A stretch of DNA of 64,000 bases from Flavobacterium sp. JAS (lineage in GTDB: Bacteria > Bacteroidota > Bacteroidia > Flavobacteriales > Flavobacteriaceae), in the NCBI RefSeq assembly GCF_020991455.1, contig NZ_JAJMOX010000007.1, forward strand, positions 186,001 through 250,000, read 5' to 3'. Shown in pieces: positions 9,579 to 18,349 of the stretch. Within the stretch, counting starts at the first letter, position 1, and each line of letters begins with the position of its first letter. The notes beneath the pieces were generated by a model, which was given only the letters and a program-made list of their open reading frames with translations, was not told the DNA's origin and did not search any database. The position numbers and the translations under genes were made by a program.

Positions 9579-10970
9579 ATGGAACTATACGATTTAATCA
9601 GGAAAAACGAAAAACTTACTTTTACAGATTCTGCTACCGGATTTTCTAAATCTATAAAAGAAATTCACCAATCGCTGGAAATTGACAACCTGCGTTCTCT
9701 TGTATTTATTTATAACGACAATCAGTTGCCGGCAGTTGAAACATTTTTAAATTTTTATCAAAGCCGCTTTACAATTGCATTATTAGGATTGGGTGTAAAC
9801 GCTGAATTCAAAAAAAACTTAGAAGAAAGTTATACCCCATATTATATTTTTGATCCATCCCGAAGTGAAATTGAAGGATATAATATTGTTGATGCATCTG
9901 ATACTATACAATTATTCAAACGTATAGAAAATTCGATTTATCCAATTCATCCAAAAGTTAAGGTTTTATTGAGTACTTCGGGAACAACAGGATCTCCTAA
10001 ATTTGTGCGTTTATCCGATGAAAACCTTGTCGAGAATGCCAAATCGATTCTGGAATATCTGCCCGTTAAAAATGATGATGTTGTACCTCTGAATGTTCCT
10101 ATAAATTCTGTTTACGGAATGTCAATTTTTAATACCAATTGTATAAAAGCACATCAAATTATTTGTACCGATAAAGATGTTTTTAAAAAGGAATTTTGGT
10201 ACGATTTAAAAAATTATGGTTATTCTACCCTTGGCGGAGTTCCCTATTTTTATGAAATGCTTTACAGTATTGGTTTCTTTAAGAAAGACTACCCATCATT
10301 GCGCTATTTTACGCACGGCGGCGGAATCATAAATCATAAATTAATCGAAGTAATAGCCGAATATACAGAAAGATTCGGTAAAAAATTCTTCGCACAATAC
10401 GGACAAACTGAAGCAAGCGGACGTATGGCTTTTTTACCTCCTGAAGATTTACTGAGAAAAAGGGCTTCTATTGGGCGACCAATTCAAAATGGACATTTTG
10501 AGATCGATGATAAAACCTCGGAACTAATTTATTATGGTCCCAATATTTTTGGCGGTTATGCCGAAAGAAAAGCTGATTTGCAATTTTACCATCAGGAAGA
10601 AAAACTTCATACCGGCGATCAGGCAAGAAAAGATGTTGAAGGATATTATTATATAACCGGAAGATTAAAACGAATTGTCAAGTTATTTGGTACCCGAATC
10701 AATTTAGATGAAATCGAGCTTTTGTTAAAAGATACACTAGGCGGAAAAACCTTTATTTGTCTGGATCTTAACGACAAACATTTGGCTGTTTTATATACAG
10801 ATCCTGATTTAAACAAAGAGACGATTGTACAAGCCTTAAAGACGAAACTTCATTTGCATGCCAGTTCTATCAAAATCAATCACATAACTGATGTGCCATT
10901 AACAGCAAACGGAAAAGTAAATTATCCTCTTATCAAAGAATCTTTAGAGTCAGAGATTTTGGTACAATAA
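9579..10970 (+). CDS. AMP-dependent acyl/amino-acid adenylating enzyme (ANL superfamily)
   Basis: At 463 residues it is a slightly short ANL enzyme with all core motifs: the P-loop-like LSTSGTTGSPKFV, YGQTEASGRMAF (A5), TGDQARKD (A7), TGRLKRIVKLFG (A8 hinge) and LTANGKVNYPLI with the catalytic lysine (A10). It would activate a carboxylic acid as the adenylate and load it onto the upstream ACP. The substrate cannot be predicted by eye. A strong hairpin terminator follows, ending the unit. Confidence 0.88.
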   Translation: MELYDLIRKNEKLTFTDSATGFSKSIKEIHQSLEIDNLRSLVFIYNDNQLPAVETFLNFYQSRFTIALLGLGVNAEFKKNLEESYTPYYIFDPSRSEIEGYNIVDASDTIQLFKRIENSIYPIHPKVKVLLSTSGTTGSPKFVRLSDENLVENAKSILEYLPVKNDDVVPLNVPINSVYGMSIFNTNCIKAHQIICTDKDVFKKEFWYDLKNYGYSTLGGVPYFYEMLYSIGFFKKDYPSLRYFTHGGGIINHKLIEVIAEYTERFGKKFFAQYGQTEASGRMAFLPPEDLLRKRASIGRPIQNGHFEIDDKTSELIYYGPNIFGGYAERKADLQFYHQEEKLHTGDQARKDVEGYYYITGRLKRIVKLFGTRINLDEIELLLKDTLGGKTFICLDLNDKHLAVLYTDPDLNKETIVQALKTKLHLHASSIKINHITDVPLTANGKVNYPLIKESLESEILVQ

Positions 10971-10996
10971 ATACCTGTCATTAATATTAAAAAAAG

Positions 10997-11024
10997 ATCA
11001 CCTCTATATTTTAACAGAGGTGAT
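10997..11024. terminator. Bidirectional intrinsic terminator between convergent genes
   Basis: Stem ATCACCTCT (10997-11005) pairs with AGAGGTGAT (11016-11024) around a 10-base loop. An A-run precedes it and a T-run follows, so it can terminate both the plus-strand ligase transcript and the minus-strand receptor transcript. Confidence 0.85.
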
Positions 11025-11049
11025 TTTTTAGTTTTAGTCAAAGTAAAAT

Positions 11050-13389
11050 TTAAAATTTAAAAGTCAGATTTACTAAGAAATTTGCAGGAGGCTGAGGTGC
11101 TCCCCATGAACTCCAATATTTTTTATTGCTAAAATTATTTACCTTAACTCCCACTCTCCAGTTGGATTGCTCATAGAATAAAGTTTGATTGTAAATAGTA
11201 TATGATGGAATATAAAAAGTATTCGCAGTTGACATATAACTTTTGTCTACATAATTTGCTCCAACACCAACACCAAGACCTTTTAAAACAGTTTGAAATT
11301 TATAAGAAGCCCAAAAGTTTACCACATCTTCCGGTGCATCTTGTGCTTTATTGCCTTCGATAGCTTTGTTGGCAGCATTTGTTTTTACAATACGGTTATC
11401 ATTATAAGCATAACCTGCTGTAATATCTAAACCAGGAAGCGGATTGGCCAAAAATTCAAATTCAACACCTTTACTGACCTGTTTACCATCTTGTTGGTAC
11501 ACTAAATCAGCTTGTCTTATTACGGCATTATCATTCGTGATTTTATAATAACTAACCGTAGCACTTAATTTTTTATTAAACAATTCCGTTTTTACACCTG
11601 CTTCATATTGATTGGCATAAAGAGGATCTAATATCAATTGTTCACCTGAAGGTTGTGTAACGGGAGCTAAATTCTGAAACCCGTTCATGTAATTTCCAAA
11701 AATAGAAATCTGATCTTTAACAACTTGGTATACAATTCCTAGTTTTGGTGACAAAGAGTTTTGGCTATAACCCGGAACAGTTCCGCTCTCTTTTCGATCA
11801 AAATTATCTAAACGTAAACTTGCCATTGCAAATAATCTCTCTGCAACACCCAATACATAAGAAGCGTATCCGCTAAAAGTATATTCGTCTCTACCTGCTC
11901 TGATAACCGGAGCCAACAATACTTTATCAATTTCGCTTCTTCTAATCGGAGCAAAATTGGTAGCCACATCAATTGTTCTAAAGGGAGCCGCAGGAGTTGG
12001 TGCAGAAGAAAAAGTATCTGTATAATACCTGTAGTTTGCACCAACTAATATTTTATGTTTTAAAATTCCTGTCGTGAATTCACCATTAATATTTTCCTGA
12101 ACATTAGTATAATTACTCGAAATAGGTCCAAAAAGTGTCGCACGTATCGTAGCCGTAGTTGGCGAAGTCCAGGTTGGTAAAACCTGATAACTATAATCTA
12201 AATCTTCATTTACATAAGAAAACAAAGTAGTCGATTTCCATCGGTCAGATATTTGATACTCCGCCTGAACAAATGCTTTTGATGAAGAAGATTTTGCATC
12301 AGCATCATCATGTACCAGTGACTTTTTATAATCTAACTTTATATCTGCTACATTGGTAATTCCGGATGCAGCGGCAACTGTTGGGAATAATGGCTTGGTA
12401 TTATTAACCTTAAAAAGCTCAGCATCAATACTGAATGTAAGTTTTTCACTTGCTTTAAAAGTAATACTTGGCGTAAAAGAAAAAGTTTTATTAAACCCAT
12501 AATCCAAGAAGCTTTTCTCACTATTGACAGCCGCGTTAAGTCTGAAAAGCACATTTTTATCTTTAGTCAAAGGAGTATTAATATCGACAGTAAGTCGGTT
12601 CAAACCAAAACTTCCGCCTGTATAAGAAACCTCGGTCGCTGATGCTTCAAAAGGTTTTTTAGTAACCAAATTCACAACCCCTCCAAAAGAAGAAGCAGAT
12701 GAACCGAATAAAGTTCCTGAAGGTCCTTTTAACACCTCTATTCGCTCAACATTAGCAATCCCAACTGTAGATCTTCCTGAAAGTGTTTCCATACCGTTTC
12801 GAGAATTAATTCCTACCGTAAAACCTCTAAAAATAACAGCAAACCCTCCTGATGGATAATTAAGCGGTACAACTCCCGGTGCATTTCTTACCGCACCCGC
12901 AGCATCGATAACAATTTGTTCCTGTATAAGCTCTTTGTGTATTACGTTATAAACCTGAGGATTTTCTATATTTTTAAGAGGCATTCTCGCAACATATTGC
13001 GTTTTTTTAGAAAGAAGACTTTTTCTATTATTAATCACCACTTCTTGTAGCTCTTTATTAGAAACCTTTAACTGTACCTTTACGATCTCAGTCTTATTGT
13101 CTTCAACTGTAACTTCTTTTTCTGAAGTTTCATAACCTGCCAGAGAAATTTGTAATGTGTATCTATTTTCTCTTACCCTATTAATTTCAAAATTACCATC
13201 TTCGTTGGTAGTGGTGCCGTATTTTGAATCTTTAAGCTTTATATTTACATCTGATGCAGGTTTGCCGTCAGAAGTTGTGATTTGTCCTTTTATTTTTCCA
13301 TGATTTTGTTGCGCAAAAGAAGAAAAGGTCGAAAATAAAACGCCAATAATAAGTAAAAACTTTGACATTCTTAAACTAAGATATTTCAT
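11050..13389 (-). CDS. TonB-dependent siderophore receptor with N-terminal carboxypeptidase-like domain
   Basis: The 779-residue outer-membrane receptor has a signal peptide (residues 1 to about 26, ending FSSFAQ) and a carboxypeptidase-regulatory-like beta domain (about 30-115). A plug follows (RNAPGVVP, FRGFTVG, VERIEVLKGPSGTLFG), then a 22-strand-type barrel ending in an aromatic residue (NLTFKF). The plug form and the late YDISNKKYW-like segment (here NFSNKKYWSSWG) match the ferric-siderophore class. Encoded convergently with the biosynthetic operon and divergently from the PepSY gene, it is the likely importer of the ferric siderophore made here. Confidence 0.92.
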   Translation of the reverse strand: MKYLSLRMSKFLLIIGVLFSTFSSFAQQNHGKIKGQITTSDGKPASDVNIKLKDSKYGTTTNEDGNFEINRVRENRYTLQISLAGYETSEKEVTVEDNKTEIVKVQLKVSNKELQEVVINNRKSLLSKKTQYVARMPLKNIENPQVYNVIHKELIQEQIVIDAAGAVRNAPGVVPLNYPSGGFAVIFRGFTVGINSRNGMETLSGRSTVGIANVERIEVLKGPSGTLFGSSASSFGGVVNLVTKKPFEASATEVSYTGGSFGLNRLTVDINTPLTKDKNVLFRLNAAVNSEKSFLDYGFNKTFSFTPSITFKASEKLTFSIDAELFKVNNTKPLFPTVAAASGITNVADIKLDYKKSLVHDDADAKSSSSKAFVQAEYQISDRWKSTTLFSYVNEDLDYSYQVLPTWTSPTTATIRATLFGPISSNYTNVQENINGEFTTGILKHKILVGANYRYYTDTFSSAPTPAAPFRTIDVATNFAPIRRSEIDKVLLAPVIRAGRDEYTFSGYASYVLGVAERLFAMASLRLDNFDRKESGTVPGYSQNSLSPKLGIVYQVVKDQISIFGNYMNGFQNLAPVTQPSGEQLILDPLYANQYEAGVKTELFNKKLSATVSYYKITNDNAVIRQADLVYQQDGKQVSKGVEFEFLANPLPGLDITAGYAYNDNRIVKTNAANKAIEGNKAQDAPEDVVNFWASYKFQTVLKGLGVGVGANYVDKSYMSTANTFYIPSYTIYNQTLFYEQSNWRVGVKVNNFSNKKYWSSWGAPQPPANFLVNLTFKF

Positions 13390-13444
13390 TGATTTTGGAT
13401 TTTGGTTAATATTTTGTTTTTATTTAGAATTAATAAAAACAGTG

Positions 13445-13474
13445 CAAAAATAAAAATTAATAGTTGTTTAACAA
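13445..13474 (-). promoter_or_regulatory. Bacteroidota-type promoter of the TonB receptor gene
   Basis: On the minus strand TTG (13474-13472), 19 bases, then TATTTTTG (13452-13445) match the -33/-7 consensus TTG-N19-TAnnTTTG of the Bacteroidota primary sigma factor. Transcription would start near 13438, about 50 bases before the start codon. No Fur-type palindrome was recognised in the 442-base gap 13390-13831, which holds only this and the divergent promoter. Confidence 0.65.
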
Positions 13475-13726
13475 GTAATATTTTTTATTTATTCTACAGA
13501 ATCGTAACTCCTACATCCTCTTAATCACATAAATCAATGATTTTATCTGCCTTTTAGTATCATTAAATGCAATCTTCAATTATCTTACTAATTGTTCATA
13601 GTAACAATATCAATAAATTTAACCCGTAAATTACCCATGTAAGGACTTTCTTTTTTCTTATCTAATACTAAAAATCTGAATGTTTTGTTTTAGATGAAAA
13701 AAAGTTTATTTTTTTTGAAAGACAGT

Positions 13727-13756
13727 CTGTATTAAGTCTAAATAAGCATAAATTTG
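13727..13756 (+). promoter_or_regulatory. Candidate promoter of the PepSY gene
   Basis: TAAATTTG at 13749-13756 fits the -7 box TAnnTTTG; CTG at 13727-13729 sits 19 bases upstream in place of TTG. The predicted start of transcription is about 85 bases before the ATG at 13850. Confidence 0.4.
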
Positions 13757-13849
13757 TGCCAGAATTTTCGAATAAACAATCAGTTGTATTATAACATGAG
13801 TAAAATCCATTTCCTAGATCTAATTCACTGATTGCAGAAAACAGCATAT

Positions 13850-14956
13850 ATGAAGAAAAAAATTAAAAAGAATATTGGCAAACTACATTTATGGCTGGGA
13901 CTTGGCTCTGGTTTAATTATTTTTATTGCCGCGTTAACAGGGAGTATTTTAGTCTTTGAAAAAGAAATTGATAAGGCCATAAATCCAGAATATTATAATG
14001 TTTCTACAATAGGAAATTCGAAAAAAACAATTGATTATTGCGTAGATATTCTTCAAAAACAATACGCGATAAAAAAGATAACCCGTATATATACTTTTAA
14101 TGATCCTTCTCGCACAATACAGATTTTAGGAAAGGATCCAGATAAAAAAGCACATTTTTTTTCTATTGATCCTTATACAGGAAAAGTTCTGGCAACAACG
14201 CCTCAAGAAAGCAGGTTTTTTGTTGTGGTTTTATCCATACACAGACAATTATTACTGGGAGAATCTGGCGAAATTATTATGGGAACTTCTTGTTTAATCT
14301 TCACATTTATGCTTATTTCCGGTCTTATTTTATGGTGGCCAAAAAAAGCTAAAAATTTAAAACAAAGATTAAAGGTAAAATGGAGCGGTTCTTTTAAAAG
14401 AGTCAATTGGGACTTCCACTCTACTTTTGGTTTCTACGGCTTTTTAATTTTACTCATTATATCTCTAACAGGATTATCTTTTGCATTTACCTGGTTTCAA
14501 AATGGTGTTTATTTTTTAACCCAAGGCACAACCAAAAAACCATCGGCCAAAGTTGAAAACCCAACCAAAATAGATCCTAAACTCAATACTACTGCCTTTT
14601 ACCAAGGTATTTATAATAAGGCCGATAGCATTTTTCCGTACACAGGAAATATTCAAATTAGAATGCCAGCAGATACAATCAATAGTATTTTAGTTCTTAA
14701 AGAGAATATAGAAATGACTATTCCCAATCAATCAAGCGCTGCTTATTTTGATAAATATACAGCCGAAAATATTGAAGCAAGACCTTATGAAAAATTTTCA
14801 ACCGGAGACAAAATAAGACGTTTAAACTACCCTATTCACACCGGAAGTATTTATGGTTTACCAACCAAAATAATTGCATTTTTGGTTTGCCTTTTTGCAG
14901 CGACATTACCTATTACCGGATTTATAATTTGGCTGGGAAGGAAGAAAAAGAAATAG
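13850..14956 (+). CDS. PepSY-TM family inner-membrane protein, probable siderophore-iron reductase partner
   Basis: The start is taken at ATG 13850 (MKKKIKKNIGKLHLWLG); an in-frame TTG at 13832 would add six residues that do not look native. The 368-residue protein has four membrane segments: LWLGLGSGLIIFIAALTGSI near the start, about 140-160, about 195-215, and one at the C-terminus. A periplasmic PepSY-type portion lies between the first two (FFSIDPYTGKVLATTP). Such proteins sit beside TonB siderophore receptors in many Gram-negatives and are thought to pass electrons to ferric siderophores. Divergent from the receptor and followed by a strong terminator. Confidence 0.8.
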   Translation: MKKKIKKNIGKLHLWLGLGSGLIIFIAALTGSILVFEKEIDKAINPEYYNVSTIGNSKKTIDYCVDILQKQYAIKKITRIYTFNDPSRTIQILGKDPDKKAHFFSIDPYTGKVLATTPQESRFFVVVLSIHRQLLLGESGEIIMGTSCLIFTFMLISGLILWWPKKAKNLKQRLKVKWSGSFKRVNWDFHSTFGFYGFLILLIISLTGLSFAFTWFQNGVYFLTQGTTKKPSAKVENPTKIDPKLNTTAFYQGIYNKADSIFPYTGNIQIRMPADTINSILVLKENIEMTIPNQSSAAYFDKYTAENIEARPYEKFSTGDKIRRLNYPIHTGSIYGLPTKIIAFLVCLFAATLPITGFIIWLGRKKKK

Positions 14957-15023
14957 CAAATATTTCATAACAACAAAGCTGTTTAAGTACAATTTTATAC
15001 TATTTAAATAGCAAATATATCTA

Positions 15024-15056
15024 ACACCAAAGTTAATACTTTGGTGTTTTTTTTTT
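15024..15056 (+). terminator. Strong intrinsic terminator after the PepSY gene
   Basis: ACACCAAAG (15024-15032) and CTTTGGTGT (15039-15047) form a 9-bp stem with a 6-base loop followed by nine further T residues. It closes the siderophore region; the unusual island starts right after it. Confidence 0.92.
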
Positions 15057-15115
15057 GAATCTACCTCATCTGCTTAATTACAAAAACACTTTTCAGGAAG
15101 TCATCACCAGTTTAC

Positions 15116-15219
15116 TTGCTTTACATCTTTGTACAGTTCTGGAACATAACTGTACAAGGGGCGCACACCCATTTTTTCAAGAAGAACTTTCGACCAATCT
15201 TTGTAATCTCAAAAGGAAA
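15116..15219 (+). promoter_or_regulatory. Shared upstream element, copy A (lysis cassette)
   Basis: A 104-base segment aligns without gaps to 19461-19564 (about 77 of 104 bases equal by hand count) and 26591-26694 (about 69 of 104). Best-conserved parts are TTGCTTTACA at the left, a GAAC word in the middle, ATTTTTT, and TCnnAAnGGAAA at the right. In this copy the centre holds a perfect inverted repeat, TGTACAGTT-N9-AACTGTACA (15131-15157), a plausible activator site; AATCTTTG near the right end resembles a -7 box. It lies 104 bases before the holin-like gene. Confidence 0.75.
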
Positions 15220-15323
15220 CAAAGGCTGAAATTGAAATGAAAAACGGGAACTTAATTATTAAAGTAACAGTCCTTGTTTCCTAAATGAAAATGAAAATAT
15301 TGAAGTATTATAACAATCATTAA

Positions 15324-15611
15324 ATGGAACAATTTCTTTACCCAACTCTCACCGCATTTTTTGCCGCTTTTATTACCTGGTTATTCTCGATGAGAAAATC
15401 ACTAGCTCAAGACAGAGCTGCCGAACTTGACAATGCAGTAAATGCAGTAAAATATTATCGAGACCTACTCGACGATATCACAGCAAGATTAACTGCTGCT
15501 ACAGAAACAATTAAAACTATGGAAATTCAACATAGGGAACTAATGATGGTCAACCAACAGTTAGTTGATGAGTTACAAAAATTCAAACAATTAAACGGAA
15601 AACAACAATGA
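15324..15611 (+). CDS. Small holin-like membrane protein with coiled-coil tail
   Basis: The 95-residue protein has one N-terminal membrane segment (about residues 4-23, FLYPTLTAFFAAFITWLF). A charged helical region predicted to coil follows (AELDNAVNAVKYYRDLLDDI and onward). It overlaps the endolysin start by four bases (ATGA-type coupling) and precedes a spanin, the classical holin-endolysin-spanin order. One-span holins exist, so it most likely controls membrane permeabilisation; it could instead be another accessory lysis protein. Confidence 0.6.
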   Translation: MEQFLYPTLTAFFAAFITWLFSMRKSLAQDRAAELDNAVNAVKYYRDLLDDITARLTAATETIKTMEIQHRELMMVNQQLVDELQKFKQLNGKQQ

Positions 15612-16060
15612 CACTAGCGCAAAAAACATTAGAAATTGCAACTGCACAAATTGGTGTAGAAGAAATTCCAAAACACAGCAACTCAGGTCCTGAAGTTGAA
15701 ATTTATTTAAAAAGTGTGGGACTAACCAGAGGATATTCCTGGTGCATGGCTTTTATTTATTGGTGTGCTCAAAATGCCTCAGCTCAAACAAATTTAAAAA
15801 ACCCTTTAAAGAAAACCGGAGGCGTATTGGATCAGTACAATTCCAGACCACTTTTAGTACAAACTGTTCCAAAAGTTGGTGACATTTTTATTCTGGATTT
15901 AGGAAAAGGCCTTGGTCATACCGGAATAGTTGAAAAAATAGCTAATAATATAATTTATACCATAGAAGGAAATACTAATGATACCGGGAGCCGCGAAGGT
16001 TACAAGGTTTGTAGAAGAACCAGAGAAATCAAAACCATAAAAGGTTTCTTGAGACTATAA
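15608..16060 (+). CDS. Endolysin-like peptidoglycan hydrolase (CHAP/NlpC-P60 superfamily, TIGR02594-like)
   Basis: The 150-residue protein contains GYSWCMAFIYWCAQ with the probable catalytic Cys46, and GLGHTGIVEKI with the probable catalytic His104. IEGNTN supplies the third polar position, the pattern of the short TIGR02594/CHAP-like cysteine peptidases found in phage genomes. No signal peptide is present, so export would depend on the holin encoded just upstream. It is followed by a single-protein spanin gene. The predicted role is cleavage of wall peptides during programmed lysis. Confidence 0.8.
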   Translation: MTLAQKTLEIATAQIGVEEIPKHSNSGPEVEIYLKSVGLTRGYSWCMAFIYWCAQNASAQTNLKNPLKKTGGVLDQYNSRPLLVQTVPKVGDIFILDLGKGLGHTGIVEKIANNIIYTIEGNTNDTGSREGYKVCRRTREIKTIKGFLRL

Positions 16061-16097
16061 ACCAACAGAATATCATCATTAAGTACACCTAAATCGT

Positions 16098-16610
16098 ATG
16101 AACAAATATTTAGAACGAATTGTTTTTTTGTTTTTTTTAGTCTTAGTTCTGGTTTCGTGCTCAAGCCCGAAACCGGTTCTAAGCGAAAACAAAATGCATA
16201 CAGTTACCTTAAAAGAAATAGTACATGATACTGTTTTTAGAACAGAAAAAGACAGTAGTGTGTACAAAGCATTACTTGAATGTCAAAATGGAAAAGTAGT
16301 TTTTAGAAATGTTACTCAAGCCGAACCGGGGCGTAGCTTAAAAAGCCCAAAGGTTCGTCTTGATAACAATAAACTTCTTGTAGATTGTGAGCTAAAAAAA
16401 CAGGAGCTATATGCTTATTGGAGGTCAAAACAAGTGAAAGATATTCAGGTTAAAACAATTAATACAACCAAGTTTATCAATTACTTAAGCTTCTGGCAAA
16501 AAGTACAAATCTGGCTTGGAAGAATCATTGTTTTAATTCTACTCTATTACGTTGTCAGATTTGCTTTAAAATTTAAAAAACAATATAGCACTAAAAATTA
16601 TACTGACTAA
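16098..16610 (+). CDS. Single-protein spanin (u-spanin) candidate, copy 1
   Basis: The 170-residue protein starts with a lipoprotein signal peptide (IVFLFFLVLVLVSC, lipidated Cys about residue 21, Ser at +2 favouring the outer membrane). It ends with one transmembrane segment (about 132-155, IWLGRIIVLILLYYVVRF) after a periplasmic stretch. A lipid anchor at one end and a membrane helix at the other is the defining topology of u-spanins such as T1 gp11, which link the outer and inner membranes and fuse them in lysis. Its place after the endolysin fits. A paralogue lies at 19627-20118 with long nearly identical DNA stretches. Confidence 0.75.
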   Translation: MNKYLERIVFLFFLVLVLVSCSSPKPVLSENKMHTVTLKEIVHDTVFRTEKDSSVYKALLECQNGKVVFRNVTQAEPGRSLKSPKVRLDNNKLLVDCELKKQELYAYWRSKQVKDIQVKTINTTKFINYLSFWQKVQIWLGRIIVLILLYYVVRFALKFKKQYSTKNYTD

Positions 16611-16632
16611 AGCTTGCCAGTAAAAAGAATAA

Positions 16633-16982
16633 ATGCCATTTGAAAGAGATGACTCATTGTGGCCACAAGCAGGAGCAGAAAATAACAGCATAAACCTCAT
16701 CCTTTGTCCCTATCAACATCATTTCCCGGGACTATATATAAGATACTTTATATAGAGATTTATGCAAACGTGACATTTAGATCACTAAATCCGCTCCTGT
16801 AATCATCGGGCAAAAATATATAACATCTGATCTTGTCAAAGAATTACATTTTTTTGGACTGATTTTGTAGAGGAAGTTCTCAAGAATTTAAGGAAATGAT
16901 TATTATCAAATTGCCGCTAATCAATATTGGCAAGCATTGGGGAGTTTTGCCCTTGGAGATGGCGGCATGGATGTTACTTAAA
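16633..16982 (+). pseudogene. Decayed copy of the 722-aa protein gene
   Basis: From ATG 16633 the translation contains NSINLILCPYQ, matching NKVNLILRPYK of the intact gene at 20157. A frameshift then leads to GLYIRYFI-stop-R, matching GLNVKYFIYRG. About 160 bases further comes NDYYQIAANQYWQALGSFALG and then DGGMDV, matching DDFELPMIDIGKSLGYFAAG and then ECGIDV. Several stops and frame changes interrupt it and the rest is gone. Like the intact gene, it directly follows a spanin gene, so it is a remnant of a duplicated spanin-722 module. Confidence 0.7.
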
Positions 16983-17189
16983 AAGTAAAACTTATTATGG
17001 TTTATTGTTCCTGCAGGTTTTGTAACAACAGTTGCCTCAGGAACAAAAACCAATTAAAAAAACATCAAAATATACTTAGAAATTTATTGAAAGATTTACA
17101 ATCAAACAACTGATATTACATAACGATTGATCGTAATTAGGTTCATTATTATATTGGAAATTATTTTAAAAATTTCATTTTAACATTCC

Positions 17190-17225
17190 AGGGTTATTCT
17201 TTAAAAAAAGTTTAACCCTTTTTTA
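17190..17225 (+). terminator. Probable intrinsic terminator
   Basis: AGGGTTA (17190-17196) pairs with TAACCCT (17213-17219), followed by a run of T. It lies in the 16983-17474 stretch, where I see no gene, and would stop transcription coming from the lysis cassette. Confidence 0.5.
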
Positions 17226-17474
17226 ATAAGAAAAACAACATAATATAAGGCGAAAATGACATGCCTATTTTTATCAAATGAAGGTTTTTTATAAAATGAG
17301 TTAAAAAACTGACAAGTAGGAAAATAATAAGCAATAATTAACTTTAAAAATAACAAATGCTTATCTTTTTTAAGCTTCGAAAAAAATGAAAGATTTTTCT
17401 GTTTTTACGGGAAACCTCAAACTTTGAATTATGGCGATTCCGAATTTTACTTCTTGAACCTAAAAACATAAACA

Positions 17475-17591
17475 ATGCCCCCTAGAAAATTAGAATACAT
17501 TAAATTGTTACGTAAGTTATTCCTTGAAGGAAAAATTTGTATCGAGCTCTTAGAAGCTTTGCTAATTTGTGAAATGGAATCACTTAACTGA
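17475..17591 (+). CDS. Small hypothetical protein (38 aa)
   Basis: ATG 17475 opens a 38-residue frame (MPPRKLEYIKLLRKLFLEGK...) rich in Leu and Lys and probably helical. Its 3' end overlaps the convergent repressor gene by 12 bases. A clean ATG, amphipathic composition and an A-rich leader support it, but it is short and unrecognised, so it may be chance. Confidence 0.35.
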   Translation: MPPRKLEYIKLLRKLFLEGKICIELLEALLICEMESLN

Positions 17592-18053
17592 TTTAATTGA
17601 TTTCTTTAAAGAAAGATTTTCAATTTCGTCAATGATGTTAAGCCCGTCCTCAATTTCCTTTGCGTTCAGGGCTTTATTCACAGGAATTTGTGTTTTCAAA
17701 AATGTTATCTGATTTTTATAAAACTCTATTTGCTCTTCTTGAAAATTTAATTTTTCTTTTAATAGTTTATTTTCAGAGCTTAGTGTTTGATAGTCTAACG
17801 ACTCCTCATCAATGGAGCGTTTATCTACTTTAATTTTAGATTTATGCTCATTACTTTTTTCAGACAAAAGAGAATCGAAACTTATTTCGAAAACCTCGTG
17901 TAGCTTAACTACAAAATCAAGTTTAGGTAATGTTCCTTTTCTGTAATTACGAATATTAGCCTCGCTTGTACCCATTATTTTTGCAAAGGCACTATTGTTT
18001 CCTTTGTATTCTTTAATGGCTATATCATTAATCTTTTCATTTATAACACTCAT
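17580..18053 (-). CDS. XRE-family repressor-like regulator with coiled coil
   Basis: The start is placed at ATG 18053 (MSVINEKINDIAIKEYKG); an upstream in-frame start at 18146 would run through the operator region and adds unlikely sequence. The 157-residue protein has an N-terminal helix-turn-helix (AFAKIMGTSEANIRNYRKG, residues about 20-40), the layout of Bacteroidota phage repressors. A helical heptad-rich segment follows (SSENKLLKEKLNFQEEQIEF), likely for oligomerisation. It is divergent from a run of small plus-strand genes, with inverted-repeat operators between, so it probably controls them and itself. Confidence 0.75.
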   Translation of the reverse strand: MSVINEKINDIAIKEYKGNNSAFAKIMGTSEANIRNYRKGTLPKLDFVVKLHEVFEISFDSLLSEKSNEHKSKIKVDKRSIDEESLDYQTLSSENKLLKEKLNFQEEQIEFYKNQITFLKTQIPVNKALNAKEIEDGLNIIDEIENLSLKKSIKSVK

Positions 18054-18075
18054 AACTAACGTATTAAAAAATAAT

Positions 18076-18136
18076 ATCGAAAAAACATTCGAATTTATTT
18101 GTTTAATCGAAATAAGTTTCGATATTTGTTTCGAAT
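18076..18136. promoter_or_regulatory. Operator cluster between repressor and early genes
   Basis: The gap holds a perfect inverted repeat ATCGAAA-TAAG-TTTCGAT (18106-18123) flanked by further half-sites: ATCGA at 18076-18080, TTCGAA at 18089-18094 and TTTCGAA around 18130. Repeated TCGAA words between a HTH gene and divergent small genes are typical of an autoregulated phage switch. The binding protein is inferred to be the adjacent regulator. Confidence 0.65.
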
Positions 18137-18208
18137 TCAAAAGCAAAGTTACTAAAAATTAATGGAGCATGTTGCATAAAAAAACTTAACCTATAACGAC
18201 AATCAAAA

Positions 18209-18349
18209 ATGACAAATTCTCAAATAGTAGCCAAAATTCAGGAATTGGAAACCTGGCTAATTGAAAACCCACACAGTTCTGAACGCAATTTGATAGAATC
18301 GGACCTGAAAAAATTAAGAACCGCCTTATTAGATAAAAGTCATGAATAA
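18209..18349 (+). CDS. Small hypothetical protein (46 aa), first early gene
   Basis: ATG 18209 encodes a 46-residue, helical, charged protein (MTNSQIVAKIQELETWLIEN...DLKKLRTALLDKSHE). Its stop overlaps the next gene's start by eight bases. Position as the first gene facing away from the repressor, the coupling overlap and a well-formed A-rich leader make it a likely real gene. The function is unknown. Confidence 0.6.
   Translation: MTNSQIVAKIQELETWLIENPHSSERNLIESDLKKLRTALLDKSHE

Noticed and set aside
15055-15240. 61-codon open frame with TTG start
   Set aside because: It begins inside the terminator T-run and spans the conserved 104-base element, whose conservation is gap-free at DNA level but not codon-like.
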